Below are positions 50,802 through 59,807 of a stretch of DNA of 64,000 nt, one piece after another. The stretch comes from Rhizobiaceae bacterium (GTDB lineage: Bacteria; Pseudomonadota; Alphaproteobacteria; Rhizobiales; Rhizobiaceae): NCBI GenBank assembly GCA_025698895.1, contig JAILWO010000001.1, positions 1,709,001-1,773,000 of the forward strand, in the 5' to 3' direction. The notes under the pieces are model-generated. The model saw only the letters and a program-made list of their open reading frames with translations. It did no database searches and had not been told where the DNA came from. A program made the translations under genes and the position numbers. Numbering within the stretch: the stretch's first letter is position 1; each line of letters opens with the position of its first letter.

Positions 50802-53021
50802 ATGGCATCCTCCGACTTCAACGTCCCGATCGAGCAGGTTGCCCTTCGCGTCCTGCCGGAATTCATGGGAGAGCCCAACAAGGCTCTCTCATCGCGTTCG
50901 GAACTGCGATGGGGCAAGAACGGCAGCCTGTCCGTCGATCTCCAGAAACAGACCTGGCACGATCATGAAGACCAGACGGGAGGCGGCGTCCTCGATCTCC
51001 TGACCGCCTTCCGCGGCTATACAAAGCAGGAGGCGGTCGAATGGCTCCAGGACGAGGGGTTCCTGGAGCGCCGGGAGAAGCCGAACGGTGCCGCCAACGG
51101 ATCCTCGCCGCAGGGCAAGTTCGCCGGCTTCATGGACGACTGGCCCGTCGCCACCTACGAGTACCACGACGACAAGGGCCGGCTGGCCTACGAGGTCCTG
51201 AAGTTCGCCAAGACGGCGCCTCGCCGATACATGCAGCGCCGCAAGCATCCGGCCGGCAAGGGCTGGATATGGGGATTGCAGGCCGGCACCTATGGCCAGA
51301 TCAGGTCGGGCGACTGGTTCAAGTCGAAGGAAGGCAAGCACTACCAGGCCGAAGAGACCTTCGAGGAGGCCGTCCGCTGGCTCTACCACCGCGACGAGGT
51401 CCTGAAGGCGAAGGCCGACGGCAAGCCCGTCTTCCTGTGCGAGGGCGAGAAGGACGCCGAGACGCTTCGCTCATGGGGCTTCACGGCCACCACGAACGCC
51501 GGCGGCGCCAAATACTGGACCGATCAGTTCGACGATGACCTTGCCGGCGCCGACGTCGTCATCCTGCCCGACAATGACGATGCCGGCCGCCAGCGCGCCA
51601 CGCTGCGCGGCGCCGGCCTGAAGCCGAAGGCGAAGTCGGTCCGTGTGCTCGACATCGCCCAGTCATGGAAGGATGCCCCGGAAAAGGCCGACATCACCGA
51701 CTGGAAGGAACAGGCGGGCGGCACGGCCGACCAGTTCGAGAAGCTCGCCAAACGCGCCCCGCACTGGAAGCCGGAGAAGCCGAAAAGCCGCTTCGGCGCA
51801 TTCACGTGGGATCAGGTCGGCAAGGGCGTCGTGCCCTGCATCGACTGGATCGTCGACGAATGGCTCCCAGAGCGGGGCATGAGTGTTATCGGCGGCGCCT
51901 CGCAGTCGGGCAAGTCGTTCCTGTCGATCCATCTGGCGATGTCGATCGCGCGCGGCCAGGACTTCTTCGACTGGCCGGTCAAGCGCGGCGGCGTCATCTA
52001 TCAGGCCGGTGAAGGTGGCTTTGGCATTGAGGGTCGCTTCGACGCCTACCGCAAGCATTTCGATGTGCCGGAGGACGAGGATGTCCCCCTCGTCGTCCTG
52101 CCGGCCAAGGTCGACCTGTTCAGCCGCGACGGCGACACCCAGGGCCTGATCGATGAGATCAAGGCATGGAACCTGGTCATGAGCTATCCGCTGCGCGTCC
52201 TGTTCATCGACACCTATGCCATGGCGACCGTCGGCTCGAGCGAGAATGACGGCAAGGACGTCGGCTTCGTCATCGCCAACATCCAGCGCATCGAGAGCGA
52301 GTGCAAGTGCCACGTCGTCCTGGTCCACCACATGAACGCCGACGGCAAGAAGCTGCGTGGCCACACCTCGCTGCACGCCAACGCCGATACCGTCATCATG
52401 GTCGAGTGTGACGAGACGAAGGTCAGGACAGCGACACTGAAGAAGCAGAAGGACGGCGAGGACGGTCTGAAGGTGACCTTCGCACTGGCGGCCGTGCCGA
52501 TCCGCTTCAACGAGCGCACCCAGCGCAACCAGACATCCTGCGTGATCCTGTCGGTGGGCGAGAAGGAACGCCTGAAGAAGGAGCAGGAGCGGCAGGGCTT
52601 CTCGGTCAACCCGACCGAGCGCCGCATCATCATGAACCTGTTCGACACGGTCGATCGCTATGGCAAGTTCGTCGCAAGCGACAAGGACGGGCCGCGCGCC
52701 GCTCTCGGCAAGACCATCGTGCACTGGGATTGGTTCCGCGATGTCAGCCTCGAAAAGATGCCCGAAATCGACGATCGCAAGAAGGCCGCCGATCAGGTCC
52801 GAAAGGAGTTCGCCAGGGCCAAGGACTTCCTGATCAAGGCCGGCGTGTTGGGGGTCGATAGCCCCTGGATGTGGTGGGCCGGCAAGCCGGTCAGGAGTTT
52901 TCCTCGAACCTTCCCAAGCGGACAGGAGGCGGACACAGGGCGGACAGGAGGCGGACACACGGAGCCAGGGCATGATTCCGCCGATGCCGCCGAGGCCTTC
53001 GCGACGGGGGTTCTGCTGTGA
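50802..53021 (+). CDS. Primase-helicase fusion (TOPRIM plus AAA/RepA-type)
   Basis: A 739-residue replication enzyme. The N-terminal segment has a primase-like beta pattern (GSLSVDLQKQTWHDHE, GGGVLDLLTAF). A TOPRIM domain comes next with FLCEGEKDAET (Glu214) and LPDNDDAG (256-262). The C-terminal AAA/RecA-like helicase has Walker A GGASQSGKS (364-372), LFIDTYAMA and LVHHMNADGKKLRGHTSL. No zinc-finger cysteines are seen at the front. The 3' end carries four GCGGACA iterons. Confidence 0.87.
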   Translation: MASSDFNVPIEQVALRVLPEFMGEPNKALSSRSELRWGKNGSLSVDLQKQTWHDHEDQTGGGVLDLLTAFRGYTKQEAVEWLQDEGFLERREKPNGAANGSSPQGKFAGFMDDWPVATYEYHDDKGRLAYEVLKFAKTAPRRYMQRRKHPAGKGWIWGLQAGTYGQIRSGDWFKSKEGKHYQAEETFEEAVRWLYHRDEVLKAKADGKPVFLCEGEKDAETLRSWGFTATTNAGGAKYWTDQFDDDLAGADVVILPDNDDAGRQRATLRGAGLKPKAKSVRVLDIAQSWKDAPEKADITDWKEQAGGTADQFEKLAKRAPHWKPEKPKSRFGAFTWDQVGKGVVPCIDWIVDEWLPERGMSVIGGASQSGKSFLSIHLAMSIARGQDFFDWPVKRGGVIYQAGEGGFGIEGRFDAYRKHFDVPEDEDVPLVVLPAKVDLFSRDGDTQGLIDEIKAWNLVMSYPLRVLFIDTYAMATVGSSENDGKDVGFVIANIQRIESECKCHVVLVHHMNADGKKLRGHTSLHANADTVIMVECDETKVRTATLKKQKDGEDGLKVTFALAAVPIRFNERTQRNQTSCVILSVGEKERLKKEQERQGFSVNPTERRIIMNLFDTVDRYGKFVASDKDGPRAALGKTIVHWDWFRDVSLEKMPEIDDRKKAADQVRKEFARAKDFLIKAGVLGVDSPWMWWAGKPVRSFPRTFPSGQEADTGRTGGGHTEPGHDSADAAEAFATGVLL
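52918..52957. repeat. Iteron array 1: four GCGGACA repeats, 11 bp apart
   Basis: GCGGACA starts at 52918, 52929, 52940 and 52951, so every copy is on the same face of the helix. The pairs make a repeated 18-mer GCGGACAGGAGGCGGACA (52918-52935 and 52940-52957). The array lies inside the 3' end of the primase-helicase gene. The same 18-mer occurs at 54517-54534. Confidence 0.85.
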
Positions 53022-53434
53022 TCGCGCCCAAGCACAGATGCGACACCTGGCGCGTCGCCGAGGCCTGCGGCGTCAGGCTGATGCGGCCCGAGCAGAGCCG
53101 CCAGCAGAGGCGTCCCCGCGAGTGCTTCGCCAAGCGCACTCTGAAGCGCATCGGCCAGCGTCACGGCGAGGCTCACCTTGCCCTCGTGCTGCGCCTGATC
53201 GTCGAAACCGACGGCAACGCGGCCGAGCTGGGGCGTGACACCATCGTGGCGATCTCCGGCCTGCTGGCGGCCAATCCCGCCCTGCTCGATCGCGGTGGCG
53301 CCCTGTTCGACGACTTCGACCGCATCGACCTCATGGCCGTGCGCCTCAAGGCCAAGGAATTGAGCGTCGGCCTTTCGACGGCCGAGACCATGCGTGTGCT
53401 GCTGGCGCTGGAGATGATAGGAGCGGACAAATGA
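53018..53434 (+). CDS. Phage hypothetical protein
   Basis: A 138-residue protein starting at GTG 53018, coupled to the helicase stop (GTGA). It is mostly helical with a basic front (RPEQSRQQRRPRECFAKRT) and a segment LSVGLSTAETMRVLLALEM. No domain is recognised; it could be a helicase partner. A GCGGACA copy lies at its 3' end (53422-53428). Confidence 0.6.
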   Translation: MIAPKHRCDTWRVAEACGVRLMRPEQSRQQRRPRECFAKRTLKRIGQRHGEAHLALVLRLIVETDGNAAELGRDTIVAISGLLAANPALLDRGGALFDDFDRIDLMAVRLKAKELSVGLSTAETMRVLLALEMIGADK

Positions 53435-53453
53435 CGAAACTGGAGAACAGGAA

Positions 53454-53648
53454 ATGAAAATTACAATCGAAGGGCCGCGCCAGAACGACGGCAGCCTTCC
53501 CACCGTCGATGTCGATGTCCCCGCCCTCCCGCAGATCGGCGGCCACGTCTCACACGACGCGCATGATGGCATTTCCGGCTACGTCAAGGACGTCGCTTTC
53601 TGGTGGGACGAGAAGGGCAAGCTGACAATCGCGGTGCAACTCAAATGA
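53454..53648 (+). CDS. Small phage protein (64 residues)
   Basis: Begins MKITIEGPRQNDGSLPTVDV and is beta-rich, ending with DEKGKLTIAVQLK. An ACAGGA site lies just upstream. It overlaps the next gene by four bases. Function is unknown. Confidence 0.62.
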   Translation: MKITIEGPRQNDGSLPTVDVDVPALPQIGGHVSHDAHDGISGYVKDVAFWWDEKGKLTIAVQLK

Positions 53649-53890
53649 CCAAACTGGAGGAACTGGCGAGGGCGATAGCCGTGAAGCGCACTCTGCCAGG
53701 AGACGAGGCCCTTGCCGCAGTTCTGTGGCCTCAACACGTTGGCGATGTCCTAGCCGTCCTCGAAGCCCTGAAGGAGCCGAGCGAGGGGATGCTTGATGAA
53801 GCGTTCGGTCGCGGCCTTTGCCCGCAGGGCGTTGCCGATCTGTGGCAGGATATGATCCAGCACATCATAGACGAGCACAAGGGCGGCTGA
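53645..53890 (+). CDS. Small phage protein (81 residues)
   Basis: Begins MTKLEELARAIAVKRTLPGD; a helical protein with GLCPQGVADLWQDMIQHIID near the end. It overlaps both neighbours by four and one bases. No domain is recognised. It belongs to the middle operon before the terminase genes. Confidence 0.6.
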   Translation: MTKLEELARAIAVKRTLPGDEALAAVLWPQHVGDVLAVLEALKEPSEGMLDEAFGRGLCPQGVADLWQDMIQHIIDEHKGG

Positions 53891-54495
53891 TGATCTGGAC
53901 CGCCCAGGCCGTCGAGGACCGCATCGTGGAAGCCGCCGAGACCTTGATGATCTCGCCGCGCACCCATGGCCCCAAGGCCTATGGATCCGCGATGCCCGCA
54001 CCTCGCCGCGACTGGCAGAATTACGGACAGGAGCCGTCCCGCTACATCCGTCGCGCCTCGCCCGAAGCCATCGACCGCATGGTCGAATGCTGGTCCTGGA
54101 TCAACACCCTGCCGGAACAATCCGATCGCCAGCTTCTTTATGCATGGGCATGGACAAAGGCCCGCAAGGGGCGGTTCCTCAACGATCTGGCCGGCCGGCA
54201 GGGCAGAAATCCCCGAACCATCCGCCGCGCCATAATCCGTATCTGCCAAGGCATTGCCGACACGCTCAACAAGAACGAAAAGCCATTGAGGCACGCCAGC
54301 GTTGACGCCGTGTCCGACAATCGACCAGTTTCCGCCTCACAAACGGTATCGTCCGATAACCGCGCCACCTACTTCCGAGCCGACGACGCCAAGCCCCGGC
54401 ACGATCCCAGCCCGGAGGCCGCCAGGCTCGTCGAGAAGGAAATCGAGAAACTGAATCGCCGGGCCCGAAAACGGCTCAAAACCGCCGCCCGCTGA
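53890..54495 (+). CDS. DUF6362-like phage protein
   Basis: A 201-residue protein. The AVEDRIVEAAETLMISPRTH opening, AIDRMVECWSWINTLPEQSDRQLLYAWA and a GRNPRTIRRAIIRICQGIAD helix-turn-helix-like stretch resemble DUF6362. That family is often placed just before phage packaging genes, perhaps as a late-gene regulator. The family is from memory. Confidence 0.7.
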   Translation: MIWTAQAVEDRIVEAAETLMISPRTHGPKAYGSAMPAPRRDWQNYGQEPSRYIRRASPEAIDRMVECWSWINTLPEQSDRQLLYAWAWTKARKGRFLNDLAGRQGRNPRTIRRAIIRICQGIADTLNKNEKPLRHASVDAVSDNRPVSASQTVSSDNRATYFRADDAKPRHDPSPEAARLVEKEIEKLNRRARKRLKTAAR

Positions 54496-54516
54496 AAACC
54501 TGTCAAGCATTTTTTC

Positions 54517-54556
54517 GCGGACAGGAGGCGGACAGAAGCGGGACATTTGCGGGACA
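54517..54556. repeat. Iteron array 2: GCGG(G)ACA repeated at helical spacing
   Basis: GCGGACA at 54517 and 54528, then GCGGGACA at 54538 and 54549: spacing 11, 10 and 11 bases. The first two form the same 18-mer as array 1. The array lies just after the DUF6362-like gene and upstream of terS, so it could be a packaging or replication site. Confidence 0.8.
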
Positions 54557-54651
54557 AATGGCGCCAAGCCCATTTCGGCGAAAAATCCATGGTATGCGAT
54601 TCGCGCCCCCCTCGCGCGCGCATCCCCTGACCTCGATCCGATGCAGCCCTT

Positions 54652-54680
54652 GGGCCGGGTCCTTCAAGGGACCCCGGCCC
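54652..54680. other. GC-rich hairpin upstream of terS
   Basis: GGGCCGGGTCC (54652-54662) pairs with GGACCCCGGCCC (54669-54680) around a small loop, with one extra C in the right arm. It is not followed by a T-run, so simple terminator action is uncertain. It could be a processing or pausing structure. Confidence 0.6.
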
Positions 54681-54760
54681 TGAAGGCTGACTGCAGTTCG
54701 AGGTTGGCTGACTACATCAGGGAATCTTCACCCTTTCGAGGCTGAAAAAAGGAACCGATC

Positions 54761-54907
54761 ATGATCGGAATGCACCTGTTCGACCCGTCGACCGGTATCG
54801 ACGGCATCGTCACCGCCCAGACCGTCTCTCCCGACGGCCTGGCAATGGTCCGCATCGACGATCACTGGCTGTTCGCCCGCGACCTCATGGCAGTCACGCA
54901 GGGCTGA
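54761..54907 (+). CDS. Small phage protein (48 residues) before the terminase genes
   Basis: Begins MIGMHLFDPSTGIDGIVTAQ and ends AVTQG. It is compact and probably beta-rich. It ends five bases before the small terminase gene. A GGAACC lies upstream of its ATG, but no strong ribosome site is seen. Function is unknown. Confidence 0.55.
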   Translation: MIGMHLFDPSTGIDGIVTAQTVSPDGLAMVRIDDHWLFARDLMAVTQG

Positions 54908-54911
54908 TCCG

Positions 54912-55328
54912 ATGAACGAGCGCCAGAAGCGCTTCGTCGCCGAGTATCTCAAGGACCTCAACGCGACGCAGGCTGCCATCCGCGCCGGATACAGCAAGAA
55001 GACGGCAAGAGCGCAGGGCCAGCGCCTGTTGACGATTGTTGCCATCGCTGATGCGGTTGGCGCGAAGGCGGAAAAGAAGCTCAAGGCCGCCGACATCACG
55101 GCCGACATGGTGCTCGAAGGTCTCTGGCATGAAGCCCATGCAACCGGCGAGGGCACGACGCAGTCGGCCCGGGTTCGCGCGCTGGAGCTCGTCGGCAAGT
55201 ACCACATGCTGTTCGTCGATCGCATCGAGGTCCGCCACACCTATTCGGACATGAGCGACGCCGAATTGGCCGCGGAACTGGCCCGCCTGAAGCAGCCGAA
55301 ACCGGGCGAAGGCCGCACCACGCACTGA
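54912..55328 (+). CDS. terS: Terminase small subunit
   Basis: A 138-residue terminase_2-type protein: MNERQKRFVAEYLKDLNATQ, AAIRAGYSKKTARAQGQRLL, which is the usual helix-turn-helix recognition domain. It selects the packaging site in phage DNA and stimulates the large subunit. It sits directly upstream of the terL ATPase half. Confidence 0.9.
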   Translation: MNERQKRFVAEYLKDLNATQAAIRAGYSKKTARAQGQRLLTIVAIADAVGAKAEKKLKAADITADMVLEGLWHEAHATGEGTTQSARVRALELVGKYHMLFVDRIEVRHTYSDMSDAELAAELARLKQPKPGEGRTTH

Positions 55329-55329
55329 C

Positions 55330-56103
55330 ATGATGCATATCAGCCCGGAGGAGTTCGCAGCGCTTCCGCGCCAGAACCGCGAGCAGATCCTGCTCGTGCT
55401 GGCCGAGATGAAGCGGCGCGAGGCGCAAAAGCAGTTCTACGACCTGTTTCCGGACGACGACATCGTCAGGACCGACGGCACCATCGTTCATGCCCGGGCG
55501 AAATATCCGAAGCACATCGAGTTCTTCTCGGTCGGCAAGGAGTATCGCGAGCGCTGCTTTCTGGCCGCCAACCGCGTCGGCAAGACGACGGCTGGCGGCT
55601 TCGAACTGACCACGCACCTGACCGGCGAGTATCCGGAGTGGTGGCCGGGCCGAAGGTTCCCGGGTCCGATCAGGGCCTGGGCCTGCGGCAAGAACAACGA
55701 GACCACGCGCGACATCGTGCAGGCCTCGCTGCTGGGCGAGATCGTCGAGAGCGAGCGCCGCAAGGGGTTTTCGGGCACCGGCATGATCCCGGGCGCCCGG
55801 ATCGGCATCGGGACATGGAAGCGCGGCGTTGCCGATCTGTGCGACACGATCAAGATCAGGCACGCCTCCGGCGGCTGGTCGCTGCTGGGCTTCAAGTCCT
55901 ACGAGCAGGGCCGGGGATCGTTCGAGGGAACGGCACAGCACGTCATCCTGCTCGACGAGGAGTGCCCGGTCGACATCTACGGCGAGTGCGTGATCCGCAC
56001 CATGACCACGAACGGGCTCGTGATGCTGACGTTTACGCCGCTCGAAGGCCTGACCGAAACCGTGCTCGCCTTCATGCCCAACGAGGAAAGGCCCGCAGCA
56101 TGA
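55330..56103 (+). CDS. terL: Terminase large subunit, N-terminal ATPase half
   Basis: A 257-residue protein with Walker A CFLAANRVGKTTAGG (about 77-90) and Walker B HVILLDEECP (204-213) of the phage packaging motor. The frame ends at FTPLEGLTETVLAFMPNEER, where the ATPase domain normally joins the nuclease domain. The nuclease half lies 726 bases downstream, after two other genes. In intact relatives the two halves are one polypeptide. Confidence 0.85.
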   Translation: MMHISPEEFAALPRQNREQILLVLAEMKRREAQKQFYDLFPDDDIVRTDGTIVHARAKYPKHIEFFSVGKEYRERCFLAANRVGKTTAGGFELTTHLTGEYPEWWPGRRFPGPIRAWACGKNNETTRDIVQASLLGEIVESERRKGFSGTGMIPGARIGIGTWKRGVADLCDTIKIRHASGGWSLLGFKSYEQGRGSFEGTAQHVILLDEECPVDIYGECVIRTMTTNGLVMLTFTPLEGLTETVLAFMPNEERPAA

Positions 56104-56573
56104 CCACATCCATGATCGTCCGCTCGACGGCGCTCGACGTCGTCGATGTCACGCTGGTGGCCGACACCAACGCCTATGCCGACAACGACGTGCTGGCGGT
56201 CCCGCAGGAGGTGCACAGCGTCTTCCTCGAGGCGGGCGGCACCCGGCTGCTGCATTCGGTCATGCTGCTCGACGAGGCCGATCAGGGGCAGGACATCGAT
56301 CTCCTGTTCTTCAACGCGGACGCCACGCTGGGCACGATCAACTCGGCCGTGTCGATCTCGGACGCCGATGCGCGCAAGCTGATCGGCAAGGTGTCGATCG
56401 TGCAGGCCGACTATTCGGACCTGGTCAACAGCCAGTTCGCGTCGAAGGGCGACCTCAACATGGTCCTGAAGGCGGCCGACCCGTCGGCATCGCTGTGGAT
56501 CGGCGCCGTGGTGCGGTCGGGCACACCGACCTATGCGGCCGATTCGATCAAGCTGAAGCTGGGGCTGGCCTGA
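56100..56573 (+). CDS. Phage virion-associated protein inserted between the terminase halves
   Basis: A 157-residue protein (IVRSTALDVVDVTLVADTNA, LHSVMLLDEADQGQDIDLLF, ending LKLGLA). It resembles small beta-rich proteins normally found near podovirus capsid genes. Its ATG overlaps the stop of the ATPase half by four bases. Location between terL halves is unusual. Confidence 0.65.
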   Translation: MTTSMIVRSTALDVVDVTLVADTNAYADNDVLAVPQEVHSVFLEAGGTRLLHSVMLLDEADQGQDIDLLFFNADATLGTINSAVSISDADARKLIGKVSIVQADYSDLVNSQFASKGDLNMVLKAADPSASLWIGAVVRSGTPTYAADSIKLKLGLA

Positions 56574-56830
56574 TGCCTTCCGAGCAGGAAGCCGCCAAAG
56601 CCCAGCAGCAGGACGTCGCGGCCTTCTTCGACCACCACTGCAGCGCGGCCGGCGGCGTCATCGTCGTGCACATCCATGACGGCGAAGGCTGCCAGATGGG
56701 CGTGTTCTCGTCGTTCAATACGGCACAGGAGTGGATCGATCGCTTCGACGATGCCCATCAGGCCGTCGTCGTGCCCTACGTGCTCGACGAGCCCGATTAC
56801 GGCAACGTGCCGCCGTCCGCCCAGAACTGA
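56573..56830 (+). CDS. Small phage protein inserted between the terminase halves
   Basis: An 85-residue protein (MPSEQEAAKAQQQDVAAFFD, then GVIVVHIHDGEGCQMGVFSS). It overlaps the previous stop and the next start by one base each, so it is fully embedded in the operon. No domain is recognised. Confidence 0.6.
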   Translation: MPSEQEAAKAQQQDVAAFFDHHCSAAGGVIVVHIHDGEGCQMGVFSSFNTAQEWIDRFDDAHQAVVVPYVLDEPDYGNVPPSAQN

Positions 56831-57573
56831 TGCCCGCCATCTCCTCGTCGAAATACATGGTGCAGGCCGGATGGGATGACGTGCCGCACCTGGACGAGAC
56901 GACCAAGGCGGAAATGCTGTCCTCGACGCCGCCGCATCTGAGGGATGCGCGGTCGAAGGGCATTCCGTCACTCGGTGCCGGCGCGATCTACCCGATCCAG
57001 TGGGAGGAGGTCGAGGTCAAGCCGTTCCAGATACCGTCCTACTGGAAGCGCGGCTATGCGCTCGACGTCGGCTGGAACCGCACCGCGGCAATGTGGGGCG
57101 CGGAGGATCCATCCGACGGCACGCTCTACTGCTACGCCGAGCACTACAGGGCGCAGGCCGAGCCGGCCATTCATGCCACCGCGATCAAGGCGCGTGGCGA
57201 GTGGATTACCGGAGCGATCGATCCGTCCGCTCGCAACCGCAAGCCGGACGACGGCAAGGCCTTGCTGGCGCAGTACCAGGGGCAGGGGCTTCGCCTGGTG
57301 CCTGCGATCAACGCGGTAGAGGCCGGGCTCTACGAGGTCTGGCAGGGCCTGTCGATCGGTCGGATCAAGCTGTTCTCGACGCTCCAGAACACGCGCGTCG
57401 AATACCGCATGTATCGCCGTGACGAGAACGGCAAGGTCGTCAAGGAGCACGATCACCTGATGGATTGCCTTCGCTATCTGAAAATGACCTGGTCGAAGAT
57501 TGCGGCGGTGCAGCAGCCCGATCGCGCGGCGATGCAGCCCGCGCGTCCGGCCGATTCCAGGGCGGGATACTGA
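56830..57573 (+). CDS. terL: Terminase large subunit, C-terminal nuclease half
   Basis: A 247-residue protein beginning at SKYMVQAGWDDVPHLDE, the normal continuation of the ATPase half. The RNase H-like nuclease residues are Asp79 (YALDVGWNRTA), the IDPSARNR region and HDHLMDCLRY. The product would cut DNA at the end of packaging. It must act together with the separate ATPase half if the motor is functional. Confidence 0.83.
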   Translation: MPAISSSKYMVQAGWDDVPHLDETTKAEMLSSTPPHLRDARSKGIPSLGAGAIYPIQWEEVEVKPFQIPSYWKRGYALDVGWNRTAAMWGAEDPSDGTLYCYAEHYRAQAEPAIHATAIKARGEWITGAIDPSARNRKPDDGKALLAQYQGQGLRLVPAINAVEAGLYEVWQGLSIGRIKLFSTLQNTRVEYRMYRRDENGKVVKEHDHLMDCLRYLKMTWSKIAAVQQPDRAAMQPARPADSRAGY

Positions 57574-57575
57574 CC

Positions 57576-59807
57576 ATGGCGCCGCAGCAGCAGGCCCTTG
57601 CCACGGTCGATGCCGCCTTCTGGCAGCGCATCGCCGAGCAGATGAAGGCGATCATCGGCCGCCTGGAGCAGGAAGCGCACAAGCGCGTCGGCAAGCGCCA
57701 GCCCATCGAACAGCGCTGGATCGACGATCTGCTTCAGTACTACGGGCGCTACGACGCCGAGACCGAAAGGAAGCTCACCAACGCCGAGCAGTCGAAGCTC
57801 AACATCAATCTGACCGGGCCGAAGACGGACGCCATGGCTGCCCGGCTGATGGACCTGCTTTTTCCGACAGACGACAAGAACTGGGGCATCGGCCCGACGC
57901 CGGTGCCGGAACTGGCCGAGCAGGCCAGCGAAGCCACGCGCCAGGCGGAGGAAATGCGCGCCCAGGCCGAGGCCGCCGCGCAGCAGGAAGGCGCCGATCC
58001 CGCCCAGGTCCAGCAGGCACAGCAACAGGCGTCCGCCGCCGATGAAGCTGCGCGCCAGCTCGATGCCCTCGTGATGGAGGGCAAGAAGCGCGCTGATCTG
58101 ATGGCGCATGAGATCGATGATCAGTTGAAGCAGTCGCGCTACCACGCCGCCATGCGCGACGTGATCGAAAGCGCCTGCAAACTGGGCACCGGCGTCTGCA
58201 AGGGCCCGGTGACAGGCGACAGGGTCCGCAAGGGCTGGAAGCGGAGGCCGAAGACCGGGGAGAACGGCGAACCCATCCTCAACAACGAGGACGGCAGTCC
58301 GGTGATGGGCGACTATGAGCTCGAGATGTCGAGCGGCAGCCAGCCGGCCATGAGGTATGTCGACATCTGGTCCTTCTTTCCGGACATGGACGTGTCTGAC
58401 ATCAAGGATGGCGAAGGCAATTTCGAGCGGCACCTGATGAACCGCAAGAAGTTGCGCGGGCTGGCCAAGCTGCCCGGCTTCGACAAGGACGCGATCCGCA
58501 ACCTGCTGGAGCAGAAGCCCCGTACCAGCGCGCCGTCCTACCTCGCCGACCTGCGCAACCTGACCGGTGAAAAGCAGCACATCGCCAGCGACCTCTACCA
58601 TGTCTGGGAATATTCCGGCCCGCTGGAAGCCGACGACATGCGCTCGCTCGCGCTGGCGGCCGGTGACATGGATGCCTTCCAGGACGTGCAGGACATCGAT
58701 CCGCTCGACGAGGTCAACGTCGTGGTCTGGTTCTGCCAGGGCGAGTTGCTCAAGTTCGCCATCTACCCGTTCGATTCGGGCGAGTGCATGTATTCGGTCT
58801 TCAACCTGAAGAAGGACGAATCGTCGGTCTTCGGCTACGGCATCCCCTGGATCGCGCGCGATCCCGCTGCGTCGCTGAACGCCGGCTGGCGCGCCATGAT
58901 GGACAATGCCGGGCTCTCGTCCGGTCCCCAGATCGTCATTGGCGGCACGGTCGAGCCGCTCGACGGGGATTACACGCTGCGTCCGCGCAAGCTGTGGCGG
59001 GCGAAGGACGGGTTGCCGCCCAACCATGCCGCGTTCGGCGTTCACAACATCGACACGCGCCAGGAGGAACTGGCCAACATCGTTGCGATCTCCAAGCAGT
59101 TTCTCGACGACATGACGGCGATGCCGCAGATCGCACAGGGCGAGCAGGGCACCGGCGTCACCAAGACCGCACAGGGCATGGCGCTGCTGATGAACTCGGC
59201 CAACGTCGTGTTCCGGCGCATCGTCAAGAACTTCGACGACGATGTCACCGAGCCCAACATCCGCCGCTTCTACGACTGGAACATGCAGTTCAATCCGAAG
59301 CAGGAGATCAAGGGCGACTTCGAGGTCGACGCCCGCGGCTCATCGGTGCTGCTGGTTCGCGAGATGCAGGCGCAGAACCTGATGCTGGTCGCCATGCACT
59401 TCGGCGCGCACCCGGTCTATGGCCCGATGCTGAAGAACAAGGGCGTGCTGCGCAATCTCTTCAAGGCGCAGATGATCCCGGCCGACGAGGTCATGCTGAC
59501 CGACGACGAGATCGACGCGATCTTCCTTCAGGCGCAGTCGAAGGAAGGCGAGAACGATCCGGAGCAGATGAAGCTCGACGCCCAGGTCGCCATGCACGAA
59601 CTGGAATGGGACCGGAAGCTGGAGATCGCGCATCTGGAGCGCGAGACGGCGCTGATCAAGATGGCCGAGACCATGAACATGAGCCTCGACAAGCTCGACG
59701 CCATGCTGACCGACCGTCGCGAGGATCGCGCATCGAGGGAGCGCGTCATGGCCGCCGAGCTCGCCGACAAGGCGCGCACGGGCACCGGCGCAGGCGGCTA
59801 TGTCTGA
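57576..59807 (+). CDS. Portal protein (podovirus type)
   Basis: A 743-residue protein that should form the dodecameric portal ring. The N-terminal region has IEQRWIDDLLQYYGRYDAET and NLTGPKTDAMAARLMDLLFP. The middle has RYVDIWSFFPDMDVSDIKDG and FGYGIPWIARDPAASLNAGW. The C-terminus is a long helical stretch. A low-complexity Gln/Ala stretch lies near residues 120-150. The ATG at 57576 follows the terL stop by two bases. Confidence 0.87.
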   Translation: MAPQQQALATVDAAFWQRIAEQMKAIIGRLEQEAHKRVGKRQPIEQRWIDDLLQYYGRYDAETERKLTNAEQSKLNINLTGPKTDAMAARLMDLLFPTDDKNWGIGPTPVPELAEQASEATRQAEEMRAQAEAAAQQEGADPAQVQQAQQQASAADEAARQLDALVMEGKKRADLMAHEIDDQLKQSRYHAAMRDVIESACKLGTGVCKGPVTGDRVRKGWKRRPKTGENGEPILNNEDGSPVMGDYELEMSSGSQPAMRYVDIWSFFPDMDVSDIKDGEGNFERHLMNRKKLRGLAKLPGFDKDAIRNLLEQKPRTSAPSYLADLRNLTGEKQHIASDLYHVWEYSGPLEADDMRSLALAAGDMDAFQDVQDIDPLDEVNVVVWFCQGELLKFAIYPFDSGECMYSVFNLKKDESSVFGYGIPWIARDPAASLNAGWRAMMDNAGLSSGPQIVIGGTVEPLDGDYTLRPRKLWRAKDGLPPNHAAFGVHNIDTRQEELANIVAISKQFLDDMTAMPQIAQGEQGTGVTKTAQGMALLMNSANVVFRRIVKNFDDDVTEPNIRRFYDWNMQFNPKQEIKGDFEVDARGSSVLLVREMQAQNLMLVAMHFGAHPVYGPMLKNKGVLRNLFKAQMIPADEVMLTDDEIDAIFLQAQSKEGENDPEQMKLDAQVAMHELEWDRKLEIAHLERETALIKMAETMNMSLDKLDAMLTDRREDRASRERVMAAELADKARTGTGAGGYV

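Larger units (their letters stand above)
54496..54760. other. 265-base gap before the packaging genes
   Basis: Contains iteron array 2 (54517-54556), a GC-rich hairpin (54652-54680) and a T-run at 54510-54515. No coding frame is supported. It may serve as a regulatory or DNA-processing site before the terminase genes. Confidence 0.55.
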
